Assembly (NCBI GenBank): GCA_026874595.1
Contig: CM049313.1
Coordinates: forward strand, 30,314,008-30,378,007
Origin: Sipunculus nudus
Lineage: Eukaryota; Annelida; Sipuncula; Golfingiida; Sipunculidae
Direction of reading: 5' to 3'
Length of the DNA stretch: 64,000 nucleotides
The notes under the pieces were generated by a model. That model did not search any database. It saw only the letters and a list, made by a program, of their open reading frames with translations, and was not told where the DNA came from. Made by a program: the position numbers and the translations under genes. Positions 51,488 through 63,643 of this stretch are shown piece by piece; the stretch's first letter is position 1; every line of letters starts with the position of its first letter.

Positions 51488-51620
51488 CTCCCCTCTTGTA
51501 AGAAAAAAAGAAAGTTTTCTCCAAAATAACTTTCTTTTTGCGATCAAAATCACTAAATTTTTACAACATTTCAAAAACATCTTATTTGCAACATTACATA
51601 AATTTCTCGTTTTCAACGTT

Positions 51621-52585
51621 TCATAAACATCTCGATATGCAATCAGCAAGTACATTGTCTCTCCCTTTAATGTGTCTGATTTCAAGATTATAATCCTGTA
51701 AAAACAAACTCCATCTAAAAAATCTTTGATTTTTACACTTTAACTTGTTCATGAACGTGAGGGGATTGTGATCACTGAAGACAATAATGGGCTTGACTGA
51801 TGAAGTAATATAAATTTCAAAATGTTTCAATGCCAAAATCAAAGCTTAACATTCTTTTTCGATAGTGGAGTAGTGTGTCTGGTTTGCATTAAACTTTCTT
51901 GAAAAATAACAAATTAGATTATCAATGCCATCACTGCCTTCTTGTAACAACACACCACCACCAGCAGTATCACTAGCATCTACCGCTAACTTAAAGGATA
52001 CAGAAAAGTCTGGAGTTGCTAAAACTGGTGAACTTCGCAGAATTGCTTTCAAATTTTGAAATGCATTTTCACACTGAACATTCCATACAAACTTTTGTTT
52101 CTTCTTAAACAAATTAGTTTAAGGTTCAGCTACAGCAGAAAAAAATTGACAAAACTTCCAAAACTAGTATTCAACCATACCAAGATTATATGCTTTTTGT
52201 TTTTTTGGTCTAGGAAATGCAGAAATAGCACTTACTTTAGCATCAACAGTTTTACTTGACCCTGCCATGACCCAAAAAAATGTTACTTGTGCATGACAAA
52301 ACTCAGATTTGACTAAGTTGACGGTCAGACGTGCTTTGCTGAGTTTTTCGAAGAGGTCGCATAGAGTTTGCAGATGTTTCTTCCAGGTGTCGCTGTACAC
52401 GATGAGGTCATCAATATATGCGTCGCAGCCCTGAATGTCCTTGACAACCATATGGATGAGGCGCTGGAACGTGGCTGGCGAGTTCTTCATGCCAAACGGC
52501 ATAACTTTGTACTGGTACAGTCCTTGGTGACACAAATGCGGACACTTCTTTCGCTCGTTCTGTCGGCGGGACTTGCCAAAATCCT
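51621..52585 (-). pseudogene. pol: Reverse transcriptase (C-terminal half) and RNase H
   Basis: Read leftward: FWQVPPTERAKEVSAFV near 52570, YQYKVMPFGMKNSPATFQRL near 52500 and the catalytic AYIDDLIVYSDT near 52420. RNase H follows with LAVDASDTAGGGVLLQEGSD near 52000 and IVFSDHNPLTF near 51770. Stops interrupt at 52164 and 51846 with the frame unchanged. RT motifs before the FWQ segment are missing; immediately upstream is the truncated integrase end, so a deletion joins the two. Confidence 0.85.
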
Positions 52586-52594
52586 TAAGCTAAC

Positions 52595-53360
52595 TTACAG
52601 TGTGCTTGTCATAAAATACTGCAATAAATTAAGAGAATCAGGATTTTCACACAAGAGTTTTTCTTTGAGCAGTTTTAATGGACCTCGAACTGAGTGTCCT
52701 AAAACTAGTTCAACGGGACTGAAACCCAAAGATTCTTTAAAGGATTCTCTGACAGCAAACAGCAATAGGTGGATTCCTTCATCCAAGTCTTTCTGTGTGT
52801 CATAACATAAGGTCCTAATCATGTTTTTTAATGTCTGGTGAAAACGCTCGAGGGCGCCCTGATTTCAGGATGGTATGGCGAAGAGCTGTACTGTTTTATA
52901 CCTAATTCAAGCATAACTTGCTGGAATAAGCCAGACATAGAATTAGACCCTTGGTCAGACTGGACGGATTTTGTTAATCCGAAAATTGTTTAAAAAACTT
53001 GATCAGAGCCTTGACAACACTATTGGCATTAATTTTGCGCAATGGTATTGCCTCAGGGAACCTGGTAGATGCGCACATATTTGTCAGCAAGTATTCTTGT
53101 CCAGATTTTGTTTTGGGCAGTGGTCACACACAATCAACAATAATCCCACTAAATGGTTCCTCGAAAGCAGGAATAGGCCTAAGTTGGGCTTTAGGAGGAT
53201 TCTGATTAGGCTTGCCTACGATCTGGCATGTGTGGCATTATTTACAGTATTGTACAACATCTGTCCTGAGATTAGGCCAATAGAAGTGTGTACTAACTTT
53301 CTGATAAGTTTTATTAATACCTAAAAGGCAAGACAAAGGAGCCTCATGTGCCATGCTTGG
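52595..53360 (-). pseudogene. Integrase placed upstream of RT
   Basis: Read leftward from about 53345: an HHCC-type zinc region (INKTYQKVSTHFYWPNL, then CHTCQ), the core start (FSGIIVDCV), TRFPEAIPLRKINANSV, SSPYHPE, and VELVLGHSVRGPLKLLKE near the end. Several stops and frame changes. It ends abruptly at about 52595 next to the RT. The position before RT, with gag and protease further upstream and LTRs outside, supports a Gmr1-like domain order rather than a random rearrangement. Confidence 0.8.
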
Positions 53361-54625
53361 AATTTCATTGCGATAGCTTTTGGCCGCTATTTGATGTCTA
53401 TTTGGCTATTTGATGGCTATTTGATGTTTGATGGCCCACTCATCATCAGCGCATACATCGTAAGCACTCCATTTTTAGCGAACCTGTGAGCTTACGCGAT
53501 GGTGCGGCGTCATCCGTCGTGCGTCAGTGCGTTGTGCGTCGTCCTTACGTTAACCATATCAATCTCAAAAACGGCAGGAGCTAGCATCACTAAATTTTAT
53601 TTCCAATAATCAGTCACCTGAAAAACTCTATCGGATTTTGTTTATTTTTTTCTAACTGCATTTCTTTAGATTTTATAGGGAAAAAAAAGCTAAAAAAAAG
53701 CTTTGAAAATCTTCTTCTCCGAAACTGTCCAGCCAAATTGTCCAATATTTCACAGAAATGATTCCTGAAACAATCTCTCTCAAGTTTGTTCGAATGGTTC
53801 CAGTTTGGAAACGGCTTGACTTATCATCACCAAATTTTATGCAAATGTTTGTCACATAAGTCATATCTAAAATTGAGGTATTGGTGGCGCCACCTACATT
53901 AATTTGTTTTTTTTTTTTTACAAGAAAAAATGTAATTTTAAACTCTTCTAGCTTATACACTGTTTATTGATGAAACTGTTAAGCTTATTGGTTTAAACGT
54001 TACAAGAATTATTCTATGGTAGGGTTCTGCCAGTTTTATAAGAATAGATTGGGTAAATGCAGCTTAAAAAATGCAATGTAGCCAATTGAAAAAGGCTTCA
54101 GTGTTTGAAAACAGATTTGACAACATGCCAAGTTTCAACAGCCAAGTCAACAGGTCACTCAGTTCAACCAGGTGAGGTCCAGACATCACCATGGCAAATG
54201 AAATGGCTCTGTCTGGTGTCTAGACGATGTGTCTAGACGTCTAGACACATCGTCTAGACACAGAATTCCCAGGTTAGGACTAGTGGAACTATATCTTTCA
54301 ACAGTTTGAAAAGAAACTTTGTTTGCATTTTTAGCAAATATGCGAGCTTTTATGGGATGGTGTGGCGTCGTCCGTCGTGCATCATAGCTATCTCAAAAAG
54401 GGAGCATCATCAAAATTTTGCAAATAATCAGTCATCTAATTCTATTGGTTTTGCTTATTTCTTGGCTAACTGCATTTTCTTAGATTGTATAGGGGGAAAA
54501 GCTAAAAAACATTTTAAAATGTTCTTCTCCGAAACCATGCTGCCAAATTGTCCGTTCATCTGGCCCATTATTCCTCCCTGGCAAAAAGAACATATCCAAA
54601 ATATCCTGACTGATACATCCTAGTT
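53361..54625. repeat. Inserted repeats within the Gmr1-like element, with palindrome
   Basis: 53478-53745 and 54327-54553 are diverged direct copies (GCGAACCTGTGAGCTTACGC then GGTGCGGCGTCATCCGTCGT versus GCAAATATGCGAGCTTTTAT then GGTGTGGCGTCGTCCGTCGT). Between them 54216-54261 is a perfect 46-base palindrome built from GTCTAGAC units. These separate the protease from the integrase. Confidence 0.7.
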
Positions 54626-54899
54626 TTAAAATATCCTAGTCCGAAACGTGCAGGCCCAAAACGTCCATTTTGCTGAAATCATAAAGGTACATATGCAGGA
54701 CATAAGAGGATCAGTATTAAATTTTAAAAATAAACCTCGATTCATACTCCCAATCTTTGCACAGGTTCGCATTAGGCCTGTAGGCGTTGTTAACATAGAA
54801 ACAAACTGGGTTCTGTGACAGTTCATCTTTAGAAACTGCCTTGGGGAAACAAACATGAAATATCAGGGTCCTTATGCTGTTAACACAGTGAAGCAGGAC

Positions 54900-55565
54900 T
54901 CAAGTGTACTTGTCTGAAAACACACCATTAACAAGTGCATGTGCACCAGTAAAAGATCTACCGGTATTAGCAAATGGCACAGTGTTTGCTAACATGAGAA
55001 TTTGGCCTGAACCAGTGTCCCTCAAAATTCTAATAAAGGTAGAATCTGAATAATCACTTGAAAGTGATACAAAACCATCATAAAGGAACGGCTCAAATAA
55101 CTCCATTTCAGAGTCAGGAGAGGGATCTACTACCTCAATTTTATCAAGCAAAGAAGTGACACTGACACTGTCAGTCATAAACTCTTTTTCAGAGTCACAA
55201 AAGGAATCTACATCCTTATTACAATAAAACTCCTCATGGGAGTCAACAGAGTAATTTTCCTCAGCAGAAACAAACTTCTGTTTGTCATAAGAGGACCTGG
55301 CCTCATTTGAAATACTCTTGCAAGAGTCATAAAAGGACTTGGCCTTATTTAAAGGATACTCCTCGCAGGAGTCTTGAAAGAACTTAGCCTTATTAAATTC
55401 CTCGCAGGAATCAAATGAGGTTTTTACCCCGCAAGCTACGGATTCTTCTTTGGAGTCAGACGGCACGTTGGCCTCCGCAGCATCGAACTCTTTCTCAGAG
55501 TCAATAAAGGAGTTGTACCCCTTATTTCCATGAAATGAGCTTAGCTCTTGTACTATGCTATGCAT
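54900..55565 (-). pseudogene. Ser/Glu-rich linker and retropepsin
   Basis: 221 codons in the same frame as gag and separated from it only by TAA 55572-55574. The first 150 residues are repeats rich in Asp, Ser, Glu and Lys with the recurring word DSCEE/DSEKEF. The C-terminal part holds the protease site ILRDTGSGQILML (Asp-Thr-Gly intact) near 55020 and FTGAHALVNGVF. The same-frame stop between gag and protease could be a suppressible stop, as in some retroviruses, or a mutation. Confidence 0.75.
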
Positions 55566-55571
55566 AATTTT

Positions 55572-56773
55572 TTAAACAAAACCAGAAGCTTTGCTCTTTA
55601 GTTTATTTGCAAGTTTCCAGCAGTTAGATATTAGATGACCTTCCTTTTTGCAGTAATTACAGATTTTCTTTGAAAACGACTGGTCTTTGTTGGACTCAGA
55701 CACAGTGGACGTGGACTGAGGTGTAGCGATGAACTTTGTTGAACTATCAGGATTACTAGTACCTGGTGACTGCGCCTTAAATTTCTTTTGACCATACTGA
55801 TTTAAATTCTTGGCTGTGAATGACTGGTTTGATTTGCTAGGAAAGGGCATTTTATGTGTAAATAAATAATCATCAGCTAATTGAGCAGCAATGTCAAGTG
55901 TTTCAGGACTTTTCTCATCAAGAAACGTTTGAACAACTGCGTTAATGCAGCGCTTAAATTCTTCAAGCAAAATCAACTGGCGCAAATTGTCATAATCTTT
56001 CATTACATTTTTAGAACTACATCAGCAATCAAACAACTGCTCTTTAGTCCTAGCAAATTCTACATAAATCTGATCTTTGCGCTTTTCCCTATTTCTGAAT
56101 CTCTGGCGGTAAGCCTCCGGAACTAACTCATAACCTTTTAGGATTAACTGTTTAACCTGGTCATAGTCAGCTGCGGCTTCTACTGAAAGCTCTGTATAAA
56201 TGTCTCTGGCCTTGCCGGTCAATACACTTTTTGATAGCATAGTCCAATTTTCCTCAGGCCATTTTAGATTTTCAGCTACCTTCTCAAAGTGTAAGAAATA
56301 TTTATCCTCTTTTTCTTGAAAGAGTGGGACAAGTCTAATGTGTTTAGTAACATCAAAACTGTGAGTTGGGGCAGCATTTAGACTCTGTTCTATTTGAAGT
56401 CTTTCTAACTCCAGTCGTTTTAACACAATTTTTCTTTGTTGTTCTAATTCTAACTGTTTTAACCTTTCATGTTCTTCCCACTCTTCTCCTTGTTTTTTTT
56501 CTCCTTGTTTTAATGCTAGCTCATGTTGCATTTCTAACTATTTTAATTCTTACTGCACAGCAAGGCTGTCATTTTTTATGTTTCCACTTCACTCTCTTCA
56601 ATTAAACCTTTGCTAACTAGATCTTGCATGATTTTAGCAATGATATCAGGTTTTCTCAAAGCTTTTTCACTCCTAGCCCTAAGTGTTGTCCCAAATGCAA
56701 CAACTGATCTTCGAATGTTCAAGTTGATCAGGGTCTGGATCTTCAACAAATGCCTCAGGTTCGAAACTGCCAT
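55572..56773 (-). pseudogene. gag: Gag with SCAN-like capsid region and zinc knuckle
   Basis: The N-terminal piece 56773-56576 lies in another frame. The piece from 56531 contains a coiled coil (LKQLELEQQRKIVLKRLELE), then a capsid region (FEKVAENLKWPEENWTMLSK; GYELVPEAYRQRFRNRE). TGA at 56022-56024 is followed in the same frame by LRQLILLEEFKRCIN and LADDYLFTHK, then CNYCKKEGHLISNC, a CCHC knuckle. The region around the TGA matches the SCAN-domain pattern, which descends from Gmr1-like gag. Confidence 0.8.
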
Positions 56774-56907
56774 GCTAAGATGTTAAAACAATAACATAAA
56801 ACCACTGAGATAAATCTTGTAAACAATGTATTATAAACAATTTGTCTAGGTCAAGGCCTAATAAATTTTCAAAACTATTAAGCCTCCCGGACAAGCCCAC
56901 AATTTTA

Positions 56908-57068
56908 TGTTACGGAACCTAATAACAACAGATCACGTAATCGTGACCAGCATAAATTTTGTTACGGAGATAAAAAAAATCAGATTCCGCAACACTAGGC
57001 AACGTGAAATGTCTAGGGGAATGAATAAAAAAGTCAGTGGTTTTTTTGTTAACAAATAATTATAATTT
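56908..57068 (-). repeat. Truncated 5' LTR
   Basis: About 160 bases nearly identical to the beginning of the LTR at 50684 (TGTTACGGAACCTAATAAC). The outer 640 bases, which would hold the promoter, are missing. Just inside, on the minus strand, TGGGCTTGTCCGGGA (about 56884-56898) could be the primer binding site; it resembles a tRNA-Pro type site but this is only a similarity. Confidence 0.8.
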
Positions 57069-57445
57069 GCTAGCAATTACCAGTGCTACGCACGGCTTGG
57101 GGCGAGCATTTAGTTCTGATGTCAAATAATCTTTCATAGTTGAATGTCTTGGTAATACAGTGTTACCATCATAAAATCTTTTTGAAGACGACATTTGGCG
57201 CGTGTATTTGAGTTGACCTTGTGTCTGAGTCTGAATGACTCGAAAATCACGGCAATCCGTACGCTGTTATCAATATAATAATTTATAGACATATAATATA
57301 CATTATATGCATAGTGTTATGCATAAAAATCTTACTGATGCCAAGAGATTGACCGGAGATTGAGAAATAAAATTATTTTTATATGAAAATATTTTATGTT
57401 TAACATCGCTATTATAAGATGCCCTCCGAGCCGTCAATCCGCCAG
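57069..57445. other. No gene recognised
   Basis: Sequence between two transposons, with no repeat or coding signal that I can support. Confidence 0.5.
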
Positions 57446-57896
57446 TAAGCCTAAGTCACAAACAACCTACGATTTTGACTGTCGTACGATTTCAGCAGGT
57501 CCACGACAGATTGACCCGTCGTAGGATTGGTAGAGATTTTATTTTTATAATTTCGTAGACGCGTTCACAAATAAATATATGTTGTACGACAGTCGTGGGA
57601 AAATTGGTCGGGGCTGTCTGAGTCTTATCGTACACTCTTCCTACGACCGACTTATGTGGTCCCTACGATGGTCGTAATACAACAGAAAAATGTCGTGCAG
57701 TTTTCCTGCGATGCTTGGTGGTCGTGCGACAGTCGTGCGACTGATACGCCGTCATCGTAAGCTCATCCTGCGATATGTACACGGCTGTCGTAGGCTACAT
57801 TTAGGGATATAAAGAGGTTCCAACAGCAGTTCTGTCGCAGCTACCTGTTAAGTCTCAAGAGAATTTTATAAATTTATAGAAAAATATAGCCGAAAC

Positions 57897-59219
57897 ATGC
57901 CCCCTAAGAAGACCAAGTCTGTCCCTAGGAAGGGAAAGAAGAGGCCAGCAGAAAATGTGCAAGAGGAACATCACACCCAAGACCTCCTAGAAGAACAGTC
58001 GTTTCAGCCCATTGACGAATCCGAGCACAAGAGACCTGACGAGACTGACGATGAAGAAAAGGAAGGTAATGTTGAAGACGCTGACCCATTTATAAGCACG
58101 TCCAGGGGCAGATTCAGGAAAAGATCAAAGACAAAGCCTTGACTATTGAACAGGAGCAGGCTTTAGCTGAATTCTATGGAGCCAATGCCGAATTTTATGA
58201 TAAGAGCCGGGATGACTACAAAGACAGTAAGAAAAAAGACAGGCTTCTGCAACAGAAAGCAAGGGAACGAGGAATTTCTGGTGAGTTTTGCTCGCTTCAA
58301 CTATAAAAAAATTCTAAAATTGTTAATATTCCCATCATATATATTTACATAAATTTCATGGACATTTACCTTATTTTAACTCTTTTGTTTACAGTGAAGG
58401 ATATCACAAGCTGGTACACTACGGCCCGCTCTAGCTTTGGAAGAATACAAAAGCATAAGAGTGGTCAGGCGGCTTCCAACATGACAGCCCGTCAAAGGTG
58501 GCTGTGGCAGAATTGTCAGTTCTTTCGACAATACATCGTCCAAAGGACTGGGCAGACCACGGTGCTTGGGCAGGTAGGAAATGAGCTTTCAATGCCAATT
58601 TAAAACTTGCACATATCGTCATGAAAAAGCAATGCTACCTTCAAAAGCATAGTGCCATTACAAAGTCGCTTTTACACAAGGCACGCAAACACTTAATGCT
58701 TGAAATTTTCTCCTTACAGGTGCCAGGGCGTCCTTATTCAGACACTCAGTCCCAAACCGAAGATGAGGAAGCGGATTCCCAAAAAGGGGCTGTTATGCTG
58801 GGTCTTCTGCTGGCGCTACCCAAGATCCCGTTGTGCCTGTCCCCGTCTACAAGGCCCCCAGGAAGCGGCAATACTGGAATTTATCAAGACGAGCCAGACC
58901 CAGGGGTACATCTTAAGAAGAGGGTAGATGAAGTCCTCACCCCCATGGATGAGGTAGAGGCTTGGGTCAGATGGATGTCCCTGCCCAGGCACCTCTGGAG
59001 GCAGTTCTGCGACGAGAGTTATGCTTTGGTCACGCGATACGTCAGGCAGGGAGATGCCCAGCAGTGTTCTAATCCAGAACAGCCTTTCCACCAGCAGCAG
59101 TACCCTCCTCTCCCCCAGTACTATCAACAACAGTCACATCAGCCCTACCAAGAGCAGCCCTTCCAGCCCAACCAGCATAAGCCATACCAGCAGAACCCAG
59201 TACTGCACCTAGTTCTCAG
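57897..59219 (+). pseudogene. Harbinger-associated Myb/MADF-like DNA-binding protein, spliced
   Basis: Exon 1 starts at ATG 57897 (MPPKKTKSVPRKGKKRPAEN) and changes frame near 58105 before the MADF/Myb-like part (LTIEQEQALAEFYGANAEFY). It ends at 58280 before GTGAGT. Exon 2, 58395-58573, reads DITSWYTTARSSFGRIQKHK and MTARQRWLW and ends before GTAGGA. Exon 3, 58720-59219, ends in a Gln/Pro-rich tail before GTAAAT. The partner protein helps the transposase find ends in this superfamily. A further exon may start at 59926 but its phase does not fit. Confidence 0.75.
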
Positions 59220-61790
59220 GTAAATTATTATTTTCAAATGTAAATTCCCTGCATCATACCTTGTCTTTAACCTCTTAGCGGTTTAAGGTGATTGACTGTT
59301 ATATTCTTATTCCATACCTGTCAAGCATTTCTTCTTAACTGTTACCTTGTTATCTTATGTGTAACTCTTAACAGAGCATTTTAAGTCTTTAGTATGACCT
59401 GTTTAAAATGGGGTTAGTTGAAGACAGTAAATTCATGAGTGGTGATAAATGTGAGAGTACAAAGAATTTTTTTCTTGAATGCCCTTTGTCGACAGCGACA
59501 GAATTTTTTTAAATCCTTGAAGGTTATACCCAGTATCAGGAATATGTCAGTATTTAATCCATCATAACTGATATTTGGTTCGAACTAAATATCATATTCT
59601 GACAAGTGACAACAGAATTGTTGCATCTTTGTACATGAATATATTGCATCCACTAAGAGATTTCCAGTTTTTATTATTTAATTTATCAATATTAGACTGC
59701 GACCGACAAAGTTTGTTCATTCGCATCATCATTTGAAAGTATATTGTGTTGCATATTGTATTGTACACTGCTGATGCGAGAGACATTTACATAGCAGTAT
59801 TACTGTTTACCAATCGCATATTTACAATAAAATATGTTTAAACTAAACTAGCAGAGCATATGTAGAAACGTTCCTACGCCTTCTACAAAATACCATATTC
59901 AGTTAATCCTTCTATTTTGTTATAGGGTAACTTGCAGCCATTAAGACCGATGGTAAGGTACGCCCAATGGGACGGCCATGACCACGGCATTCCCTTAGCC
60001 TTCGAGAGTAGCAGAACCTGTTAGTGTCAGACCTGTCGCAGATATCCTTCGGTGAGTTTCTGGTGACGACTGTCGGCACCTCTCCAATCGGTGTCACAAC
60101 CCTCTCATCCTCGGCCAAACCTAAGGGAGCGACCGTAAATCCTACCACAACAACAACAGCGGAAGAGGTGAATCCTGAAATTCCCAAGGATTCTAGCGAA
60201 TTTAGCGGTGACTAATATACATTTATATTGTGTGTTTACAGTTTTTGTTCAATAGATGACATTCAGTAATTCAGTAATTTTCAGGGATGATGAATTGGGA
60301 TAAAGCTTTCAGGGATGATGATTTAATAAAGTTATATTAATAATTTTACTAGTTATATTGTTCCATTTTACAGTATATAGAAAGAAAAGAAAATGATAAA
60401 TTTTTTCAAAAGATGTATGATCTACAAATTAAACTTTTGTTTTCAAGTAACCGACTGAAAGGATTATATGATAGAACAATATTAAATGCCACATTTTCTG
60501 CAAAGAATAACTGAAAGACTAAAAAGCCCAAACAGATGTTTAAAGGGTCCCAATCACCTATAAAGCATGTTGAATAAACACGAAAAATAGATTCCTCTCC
60601 TCTTTAAAACAAATCTGCACTTGCCAAAATATTCCCTTGAAATTGTTTGCTTACTCCTGAAAATGAGTGTTAAAAAACAGTGGACCGGGTGCGGTCGAAA
60701 GTGTAAACATAAACACAGCGCATGCATCGGCGGGCCATAACATGTGTCAGTCAGGAAATGTCCTGACTGACTTGCCCAGAAAATGTAAAATATGTTCCTT
60801 CAGGCTGAGACATCGCGCTTGCGGCCCAAAATGGGACCCCTGTCATCCGACACTCTTATGGTAAACAAACACACGTAGACTGTGTACAGAGCCAAAACAA
60901 GTTGTTAAACAGCGGTATGTGAGGTACTGAGACTGTGCTGTGATGGTTTCGGCCCGCCGCTTTTTTAATTTATAAAGCAAAACGTACCTGACAATGTGAA
61001 AGAGTAGTCCTAATATTACTCCTGATTATGTCCCTTTAATATTAACTCCAATAGTATTTAAACCAAAGGAAATCTTTTTCAAAGTATTATACCACTTTTC
61101 CGACTTCCCAAGTCCCGGGGAGGTACATATCCCCGCAAGCTTCCTGACTGAGCGATAAAACCGGGCTTTAGGGGAGAGGGGTTTCCCGTGAGAGGCAGAC
61201 ACAACTAACACAGGTCAACTGTAACAATAAGTTTAATACAACACTGAAATACTTATCTAAACTGCCACTTCACAGCGGCCTGCTGCGTGTCCCATACGGC
61301 AACATTAGAATGGAACGTCCGTCAAGCCTGGCTCCTGGCTCACGCCGCCCTGCGTTCCTCTCTCCCTGCTCACGCCAGAGAACTAAGTGACAACGTTATA
61401 TATAGACTGGCCCCCCTCCCTCTCAAATTAGACTGGTATCCTGCACCCAAACACGCTATAGTATTAACAAACTTTTTAAATATTCACAGTCGTTTTTATC
61501 TTTTAACAAACGTAATAGATTTTTCCAGCAATTATGCAGGACTCTCTCTTATGAAAGAAAGACAAGTCTTACTTTTAGTAATACTTTTATTTTTTTTTTA
61601 TTTAACTTTCACTGCATCACTATAGTTAACATATATGTAATTATGCGCATAATAACATATTGTGAAAGGAGATCACCAACGCACGAACAGTAAATGCAGA
61701 AGCTGTGTTATATCATGTTGTGTTGCCATGGCAAAGACCCAACAGAACTGTTATAATAGTGTTTCAGATACACGCGGACCTGTTTCCCTT
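59220..61790. other. Interior of the transposon without a supported gene
   Basis: A possible terminal exon at 59926-60025 and a Thr-rich frame at 60024-60215 are the only open frames near splice-like signals. 60240-61790 shows nothing I can support; some of it may be an inserted repeat. Confidence 0.4.
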
Positions 61791-61792
61791 CT

Positions 61793-62980
61793 TTATTCGC
61801 CACATTTCCTCCCCTCACATCTCATCCAACATAGCTGCGCCTCTCTCCATGCTCCCGGTATGATTTCTCCCTGTGGCCCGTCATGGTCCAAGTCTTTATT
61901 CTGAAGGCCTGGACAGCGATCTCTCATTATGTTATGCAAACAAATGGCTGCCCTGACGATGGTTTCAACTGTCTTTGGGTCCTGGTGCATGGTCGTTATT
62001 AGGCACCTCCACCTGTTTGCCAATATGCCGAAACCGTTTTAAACATCACGTCTGCCGCAAGATAGGCGATAATTCAGTATTCTCTCGTCGTCTTCCATGT
62101 TTCGGTGTGAAAATGGCTTCATCAACCACTGTCGAAGAAAAAAAGCGTCATCTCCGAGGAGGAAATAGGGTCCATCATGGTCATCATTCGGGAGTGGTTC
62201 TGGGGCTGGAAATCCTATGTCCCCACTGTCCAAGGCGGGCTGGAGTGGTTAAACACTTGGCAGTCTGATGAGGATCCTGGTGCCCCTACATCTGCCCACA
62301 TGAACTTATAGTTTCCGTCTACTAGGGCTAGTAGAACTATACTAAAGTATCCCTTATAATTGTAATACAAGCTCCCAGACCTGCGCGGACGACGGATGGC
62401 GACATGTTTTCCATCTAATGCTCCACATGCATGGTGGAAGTTCCATCGACGACCGAATAGTTCGCTACCTCTCTCCATCCTTTTTTAGCGTCCGTTTGAC
62501 ACGCAAATATGCATAAACTTAATCACATTTCACATTTTAGAAAATAATGTAGTTTCCAGTATAAGTTAGTTCTAATCCAGGCTTATATATAATATTCATA
62601 GTAAACTAGTAAATGAAACCAGTCTATAATTCTATTTATCAATATATTCCATTTGTAATATATATTATTTTCTGAATAGTGGGGGGGGGGGGGAGATTAC
62701 ATTGACCATCCCCCCCCCCCCCCCGGTCAAAAAGTGGGGGGATATATATCCTATATATTGAGGCCCCTGCGATAATTCTGAATTCAGATTGGCATTTATT
62801 AGAAATAACTACCTTTGATCCTTTTGGATATGGGGCGCGACACGCTGTAACAGCTCTCTGAACATCTGGGGCTCCATACGTAAAAAAATTGATGTAGTCA
62901 CCATCACACTCCCGAGCCAATTCAATCATGAGTGTGTCATATTGGCCCAACAGAGTCCGCCGCTGAATCCAAGGCTTCAC
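61793..62980 (-). pseudogene. Harbinger-type transposase (DDE_Tnp_4), broken
   Basis: Cuts and pastes the element. Read leftward: an N-terminal part with MKPWIQRRTLLGQYDTLMIE (62980); after a gap with G runs, the nuclease core HACGALDGKHVAIRRP (first Asp) near 62430, SLYYNYKGYFSIVLLALV and VGAPGSSSDCQVF (second Asp) near 62260. After a frame change near 62233 come FPAPEPLPND, ERILNYRLS (acidic third site) and, beyond an in-frame stop at 62039, FGILANRWRCL and ICLHNIMRD. This order is that of HARBI1-like proteins. Frameshift and stop make it inactive. Confidence 0.85.
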
Positions 62981-63643
62981 CCACCATCAACGCTGCCTTT
63001 TTACGACCCGTCTCTGCTGCCGAGCCTAGTTAAGGCTGCCAAAATAATACCTTGTCGCTCCTGCAGGATCTGGAGCTGTAGACGAACCCAGACCAGTCCG
63101 ATTCTCTCCGGTGGTAGCGCCATGATTACATACATGATTATGTAGAACGATCTGGTATCTAGTTCAATATATAGGCAGGCATTGAACATTAATATTTTCA
63201 CGACAGCCTTGCGACTGATGTAAGATAGGATTATAGTCCTAAGACAAACCCACGGCGGTCGCAGGAATAACCTACAACGGTAGAACATTCGTGGGATCGT
63301 CATAGGTAGAACGTGCGTCAATCGTAAGGCAGTCGTAGGAAAGTTCTACGATTCTTAGGGCCTCAGATTACCAAAAAATCGTACGAAAGTCGAAGGTTAA
63401 TCGTAACACAGTCGTAAGGCATCGTACGACAGACCTACGAGATCGGCCTGACATAAAGGATGACCTACGACGCTGAAAAAATTTTGAACATGTTCAAAAT
63501 TCTACGACAAGGGTCTACGACAGCTTTTTCCGTCGCAAGACGCCTGATTTTCGTACGACACACCCACGACTGTCCTAGGTATTTCCCCAAATTTCTGTCG
63601 TAGACCTGTCGTATATGTGTTGTACGATGTATGTGACTTAGGC

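Larger units (their letters stand above)
50684..57068 (-). mobile_element. Gmr1-like Ty3/gypsy LTR retrotransposon, decayed
   Basis: Leftward element. In its own reading direction: truncated 5' LTR (56908-57068), gag (56773-55572), protease (to 54900), inserted repeats, integrase (53360-52595), RT and RNase H (52580-51621), polypurine tract, full 3' LTR (50684-51487). Integrase before RT is the copia-like order known for Gmr1-like gypsy elements, and the gag resembles SCAN-domain proteins, which derive from that group. The RT sequence itself is gypsy-type. Many stops and insertions make it inactive. Confidence 0.8.

Noticed and set aside
61287-61625. 112-codon plus-strand frame inside the Harbinger-like element
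   Set aside because: No recognisable domain, hydrophobic low-complexity end, no splice context; not supported.
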